Below, in pieces: positions 1 through 6,300 of a stretch of 15,520 nucleotides of DNA. This stretch comes from Flavobacteriales bacterium (GTDB lineage: Bacteria > Bacteroidota > Bacteroidia > Flavobacteriales_F > PHOS-HE28). Each line of letters starts with the position of its first letter. The first letter of the stretch is position 1. The stretch covers positions 1-15,520 of the forward strand of contig JAGQVR010000040.1 in NCBI GenBank assembly GCA_020437875.1. Direction: 5' to 3'. A program made the translations under genes and the position numbers. The notes under the pieces were generated by a model, which saw only the letters and a program-made list of their open reading frames with translations, searched no databases and was not told where the DNA came from.

Positions 1-387
1 GTCCAGCTTGTCGCAGCTGCTCCAGAGCGGTGTAACGGTTCCTATCGGCAGGCAGAACGATCCCCCGTTGGCGATCGCGCTGACCGAGCCGCTGGAGTAG
101 TTGTTCGTGTTGTCGATGATACGCTGGCCCATGCCGCTGGTACGCAGTTCGTAACCACCCGTGGTCATGCCATCACCGGCGCTGTCAAGGACGCGCAGTC
201 GATAGCAGCCGTTGGGCAGGCACAATGCCTGGGTACCGATGCTGTTGGCGGGGATCGGGTCCGCACCGCTCAGCACGGTCATGGTACCGGCCTCGTTCAG
301 GATCTGCCAGCTCACCTGGCCCGGGTTCATGTCGTTCTGGAACTCCAGGTTCAGGCCGTTGGCCGAGCAGGTCGGTGAGGTCGTACC
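1..387 (-). other. Paralogous C-terminal module in gene A, cut by the window edge
   Basis: Residues about 2930-3058 of gene A align with residues 1480-1610 of gene B. Shared landmarks in order are a W-x-IL segment, CLPNGCYRLRVLD (B: CCLPVGCYRLRVMD), GDGM/GDGF, GGYELR/GGYQLR, QRIIDN/RRIIDN, YSSGS/FSSGS, FCLPIG/FCVPVG and SSCDKLD. The final visible residues are SSCDKLD, exactly where gene B continues with WVNNKF. By analogy about 350 codons are missing, including the sorting domain. Confidence 0.88.
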
Positions 388-3300
388 GCAGCGTACCGTG
401 AGGTTGAAGGTTCCGACGTTGGTCAGGTAACCGGTCACGTAGATGTAGTAGGTCGTACCAGCCGTGCTCGTCCAGGACGTGCTGCTGGATACACCACCAC
501 CACAGACACCAGCACCGCCCGTCCCGGTATCATCATCGTTCCCGTTCACGCAGGTGAAGGCCCCGCAGCTGCCGGTGAAGATGCCGATCTTGGTATCATA
601 GGAGGCGCCGCACAGGCTGGCCGTCATCGGACCGCCCCAACCCTGTACGGTGTACCACACACCACCAGCGGTGCTGAGGTCGGTGATGCAGGTTCCCGGG
701 TTGCCGGTGTTCGAGCTGCCCAGGGTGCTGCCGGCCGTCAAGCTGTTGCAGGTCACTGCGATCGCGTTCGCGCACAGGTCGTTCGCGGGCGGTGAGGTCA
801 CGCACACATTGAAGGTGGTGTTCTGTCCGCTCGTCGCCGTGTTGGTGTATACGCGGACGTAGTACGTATTGCCTGGTACGAGGCCGCTCACGTTCGCACT
901 GGAGGTCGCGCTCGTTGCGCCGCACCCGATGTTGGTCAAGGTACCGCAGCTGCCATTGTACACCGCGAGGTTCATGGACGTCACGCTGCCGGCCACTCCG
1001 TTGAGCGAAACGGTATGCGAGGTGCCTGCGGCGACGAATGAGAACCACACGTCGTCATCGGCTGTGCCCGAGCACGGGGTTACGGCCCCGGCAGAGGCTG
1101 TTGCACCGAACACGGTCCCGAAGGTCTGGTTCGAGCAGGTCGAGCCGAGGTTGACCGGCAGGTTCAATGCACCGGCGCACTCATCATTGGCAGGCGGGCC
1201 AGGAGGCGGCGTGGTCACGCACACGTTGAAGGTGGTGCTCACAGCCGTGCTTCCGAAGCTGTACACGCGGAAATAGTACGTGTTGCCTGCCACCAGGGCT
1301 GGTGTGGTGTAGGTGTTCACCGTCGCACATGACATGTGAACGAACGAACCGCATGTTCCATCGAACAACTGCATGTACAGCGTGGTCGTGGGCGCGATGC
1401 TGCTCAGTGTGATGATGTGCTGGGTGGCGGTCGCCGTGAAGCGGTACCACACGTCATCGTTCACCGTGCCGGAGCATGGCGATACGGCCAGTCCGGAGTT
1501 CGTGGCGCTCTGCAACGTTCCTGCGGTCTGCGCGCTGCACGTGAGGCCAGCACTGACAGGCAGGTTCACCGCACCTGCGCACTCGTCGTTGGCGGGCGGC
1601 GGCGGCGGCGTGCTGATGCAGATGTTGAACGTGCTGGTCTGGCCAGTCGTCGATGTCCAGGTATACACACGAACGTAGTAGGTGGCGCCTATGGTAAGAC
1701 CTTGTACCGTCGCGCTTTCCGGATCGCTGCACAGCACATTGGAAAGTGCTCCACAGGTACCACCGTATACCGCGAAGTACATGTCCGTGGTCGAACCAGC
1801 CAGGTTGTTCAGGGAAACAACGTGTGAGGTGTTCGTGGCCACGAAGCTGTACCATACGTCGTCGTCAGCCGTTCCCGAGCATGGCGAGGTGGCCTGCGCG
1901 GACGCCGTAGCGGCGAGGATGGTCCCGCTGGTCTGAGCGCTGCAGGTCAGGCTCGGGTTCACGGTCAGGGCGATGGCACCAGCGCACTCATCGTTCGCCG
2001 GAGGCAGTGGCGGGGTGCTCACACAGATGCTGAACGTGCCCGGGTTGTCATTGCCGTATTCCCAGCAGCGGATGAAGATCGTGGAACCCACGGTCAAGCC
2101 GGTCCGGCTGATGTACGACATCAGGCCGTTCACGCTGTCGTCATCATCACACTCGATCGCTGTCATCGTACCTGAGCAGGTGTTGTCGCTGGAACTGTAG
2201 ATCTCCATGCCCAGGTCGAGGATGACGCCGGTGTTGGAATCGAAGTTCAGCGCTCCACCGGCGGGTACGACCACCTTGAACCACACATCGCCACCCGCAT
2301 AGCTCGCGCAGGACGGGGTGGGTTGGCCGGCCGTGGCCGTGGCTGACGAGGTGGTGTATTGGGTGAACACGCAGGAGGTGCCCACGTTGAGGGTGATGGC
2401 ACCGCAGGGGTCATCGTTGACCGGCGGCGGAGGAGGTGTCGTCACACAAACGTTGAAGGTCGTCGTCTGTCCACCGGTCGCCGTGTTGGTGTACACACGC
2501 ACATGGTACGTGGCACCGATCGTCAGTCCGGCGATGGTCGTTGAGGACGTGCTGCTGCTTGGGCCGCAACCGATGTTGGTGAAGGTTCCACAAACACCAC
2601 TGTACACCGCGAAGTTCATGGTGGTCACGCTGCCAGCAACGGTGTTCAGGGAGATGGTGTGGCTGGTGTTCGTGGCGACGAACTTGTACCACACATCATC
2701 ATCCGCGGTACCAAGGCAGGGCGTCACGGCCTGGCCGGTGGTGGAAGATGCGGTGGCGCCCAGCACGGTACCGGCGGTCTGCGCGGTGCAGCTCGTGCCA
2801 GAGTTCACCGTCAGTGTTATCGCTCCGGCGCAGCTATCGTTCGCAGGCGGTGCAGGCGGTGCCTGGATGCTGAAGGTGCCGGTACACGGGCTGTTCGGGG
2901 TCGGCCATGTGTCGAACCAGATGTAGTAGGTCGTTCCCGCCACCATGTTGACCTGCAGGGCCTGCGTGGTCGCAGAGCTTCCAACGGAACCTACGCACAC
3001 GCCGCCGTTCGTTGGGCAGGCGCCGGAGTAGACGAAGATCGCGCTCCAAGCCTGTCCCGAGTACGTGATGTTCTGAAGGCCAGTGGCAGTAGCCGTGTAC
3101 GTGTAGAGCGCTTCCTGCCCGCCCTTGTAGTTGTTCGAAGCAGCACCACAAACGGTCGGTACGTTCGTCGCGTTCAATAGACCCGGCAATGCCGCTGTGC
3201 TGCACACGAGTGACTGGTTGCTCACCGGGATGCTCGGGATGTTGATCGCCCCATTGCACTCATAGCCGGCCACTTCCGCGGAGATGCACACCGAGAAGGT

Positions 3301-6300
3301 GCCCGCACCAGCAGCCGTGGTGAAGAAGCGGATCCAGTATTCTCCCTGCGGAGCGTTCACGATGATCGGGCCGGTGGTCACGTCGGCGACGCAATATCCG
3401 GTGAGCGGCGTGCCGCATGCGCTGAACAACTGAGCGCCTACAACGGTCGCCGTACCATCCGTAACGGTGAGGATGGGTTGGGCGAAGCCGACCGTGTTGA
3501 TATGGTACCATACATCCTGAACGGGGGTGGCACCGCAGGTCGGGGCCGCACCGGTCATATCGGCACCACGCGTCGTTCCGATCACGGCGTTCGCCGGACA
3601 GCTGGCCGGGGTGTTCACTGTGAGGTCGATGGCGTTCACGCACTGGTCGTTGGCCGGTGGGCAGAGGTTGAAGGGTACCGTGAAGTTGGTGGCCACCGGG
3701 TTGTTGCAGATCGACTGTCCGGCCTGGTCCTCGTGGAGGAGGGTCACATCGATGTCCGTGTTCAACGGGAAGGTACCAAGGAGGTAGTATTCGCCACCGG
3801 GCAGGCCGGTCACATCGGGCTGAGCCACGTTGTTCACGTAGAGGCGATAACCAACGGTCGCAGGGGGTTCACCCGTGTTCGCATCGATGCCGTTGTCAAT
3901 GATACCCACGTAGGCGTTGAATGTCGGCTCCGGTATCGCACCGCAATCCACCTCCGGGAAACCGTTCTCGTTCGGGTCCGCGGTCACGAAGCCGGAAGGC
4001 TCAACGCAACCACCACAGCGGGCCTGGAAGACCCAAGGTGCGGTCTGGCCACCATCGAAGCAGCTGTTGCTCGCCCCCGAGTTGATGCTCATGGAGAGCG
4101 TACTGCCGATACTGGTCACCAGGATGCCGTCGAGCGTACCGGACAAGGTGGGATAGGTCGCGTGGGGCGTACCGCCGACCGCACCTTCCCAGAGGAGGAT
4201 GTTGTCGTTCACGTCCATGCTTCCGCTCACGAACTTCAGGGCTACGGTACCGCCCGGGTTTGTGAAGGTCCAGGTGCGGCCATCCGAGTTCTTGTAGCAA
4301 TAGGTGTAGTTCAGGGCTGGTGCCGAGCAGTTGAGCTGGATCGGGCAGGCCGAACCGAAACTGCCCAGGTTCTGCACGCAGCCAGCGTTCGCCAGTGAAA
4401 TGCTCACGTTGGACGAATCGGCGATCGCAGGCAACGGAGTGCTCGGAGCGGTGAACGCTATCGGGGTCTGAGCGACGCCGTCGACCGTATAGTTGATGGT
4501 TCCTGAAGGAAGTGTCGCCTCGTTCACCGTGATCACGAAGTTGTCGCCGGGGCAGTTGTCCGCGATCGAAACGGTCGCGTTGGGCTGCTGGCAGATCGAG
4601 ATCGTGTAGTCCTCGGTCTCCCCATAGGTGACCGACCCGCAAGGAACGGGTACCGTGTTGTACATGAGGCGTACGCGCATCCGCTTGGAACCTATGGACA
4701 CCGAAGCCGGCACGACGATGTTCGAAGTGACCGAGCCGGAAGCAGCGCTCAGCTTCACCTGGAGTTCGTTCGCGTCGTCGAAGTCGAGGTCGCCGTTCCA
4801 GTCCACCCACACGGCGATCGTGTCTCCCGTGTAGATCGGAGCGATGGTGACGCTGATCGGGTAGGATTGGCCCGCCTGCATGCTAGCCACCTGGCTCGTG
4901 AAGTCGCTGTACAGGGGCGCTCCAGGGCTGGTGGTCGTGTTGTTGATGTTGCCGACGGTCACGTTCGTGATCAGTTCATCGACCGTGGTATGCGTTGCGG
5001 AGCAATAGCCGGTGAAGAAGTTGGGAGCAGCGGCCCAGGCGCTGAGGTCGGAGCCACCGCAGTTGCTCCGGACCCACGAGTAGATCGTGGCGTTGGCCGG
5101 CAGTCCGGAGATGGCCTGGCTCGTGCCTGTGATGTTGCTGATGGTCGGCGCTGTTGCACAGACCGGGGCGGTCGCGCTGGTGCTCCAGTACAACTGATAG
5201 CTGCCCGGGCTGGAGACTGACGCCGTCCAGCTTACGACACCGCTGGTCGTGCTGGTGGGCGAAGAGGTCAATGCCGTAGGTGCTACGCAGGTCGCGCTGG
5301 CCAGGTTGAAACTGCGTACGGCGCAGGGCTGGTTGCTGGCCACACCGGCCGTGTTCGACGGCACGACGGTCCAGTACCACACATCACATGCGTTGTAAGG
5401 GCTCGGTACGAAATCGTAGTTCGTGACGCTCACCGTTGCCGTTGGGGTCACCTGCGGCGGAGGGTTCGTCAAGCTCACGTATACCGCATAGCTCGTGGCA
5501 CCGTTCGCTGCGTTCCACGTCAGTGGCACCGGGTTCGTTGAAACCGTGGCGCCGTTGGCCGGGCTGCTGAGCGTGGCACAGACGGGCGCGACCATGGAGC
5601 GGCAGATGGTGAAGGCACCGGAGCCACCGATACCACCGGCCGCGTGGTACACACGGACGAAGTAGGTGTTCCCCGCCACCCAGGGACCGCTGTACGTTTC
5701 AGCACCTGCAGTGCTCGTCGCGTTCTGGCAGGTCACCTGCGTCAGGGTACCCGAGCAGCTGTTGTCGCTGGAGCTGTAGATCGCCATGGCTGCATTGAAG
5801 CCGGAGCCGCTCTGAAGGGTGATCACGTCACCCGTGGTCGTTGCGGTGAAGGAGTACCATACGTCCACGAGGCTGCCCGTTCCGCAGGTCGGGGCAGGGG
5901 TCGTGGTGCTCGCGGTCGCCGAGAGCGTGGATCCGCTCAACGGGCTGCATGGCACCACCATGGGCAGGTTCGCCGAACCGCAGATGTCGTCGTTGGCAGG
6001 AGGCGGTACCACTTCGCTGAGGCAGAGGCTGAACTCGCCGCTGCTGGCGCCAACGGTGGCACCGTTGTGGAAGATCCGCACGTAATAGGTGCCAGCAGGC
6101 AATGCCGTGGCCACATGGCTTTCGATCAGACCAACGCCTGTGGCATTCACGCAAGCGATGTTCGTGGTTCCATCACTGCCGATGAGCTGTAGTACACCGT
6201 CATAGCTCGGCGAGCAACGCAGGCGAAGGGTGTAGTCGGAGATGCCGCTTGCGGTGAATTTGAACCAGACGTCATCATCCTCGTTCCCTGCGGTCGTGGA

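Noticed and set aside
390..2862. Regularly spaced repeats that might suggest a CRISPR-like array
   Set aside because: The spacing is about 400 bases, the repeats are imperfect, and they lie in one open frame encoding protein domains.
3478..4398. Plus-strand open frame of 306 codons opposite gene A
   Set aside because: It lies opposite the CUB-like module and U3 of gene A, and its translation has no domain signal and biased composition.
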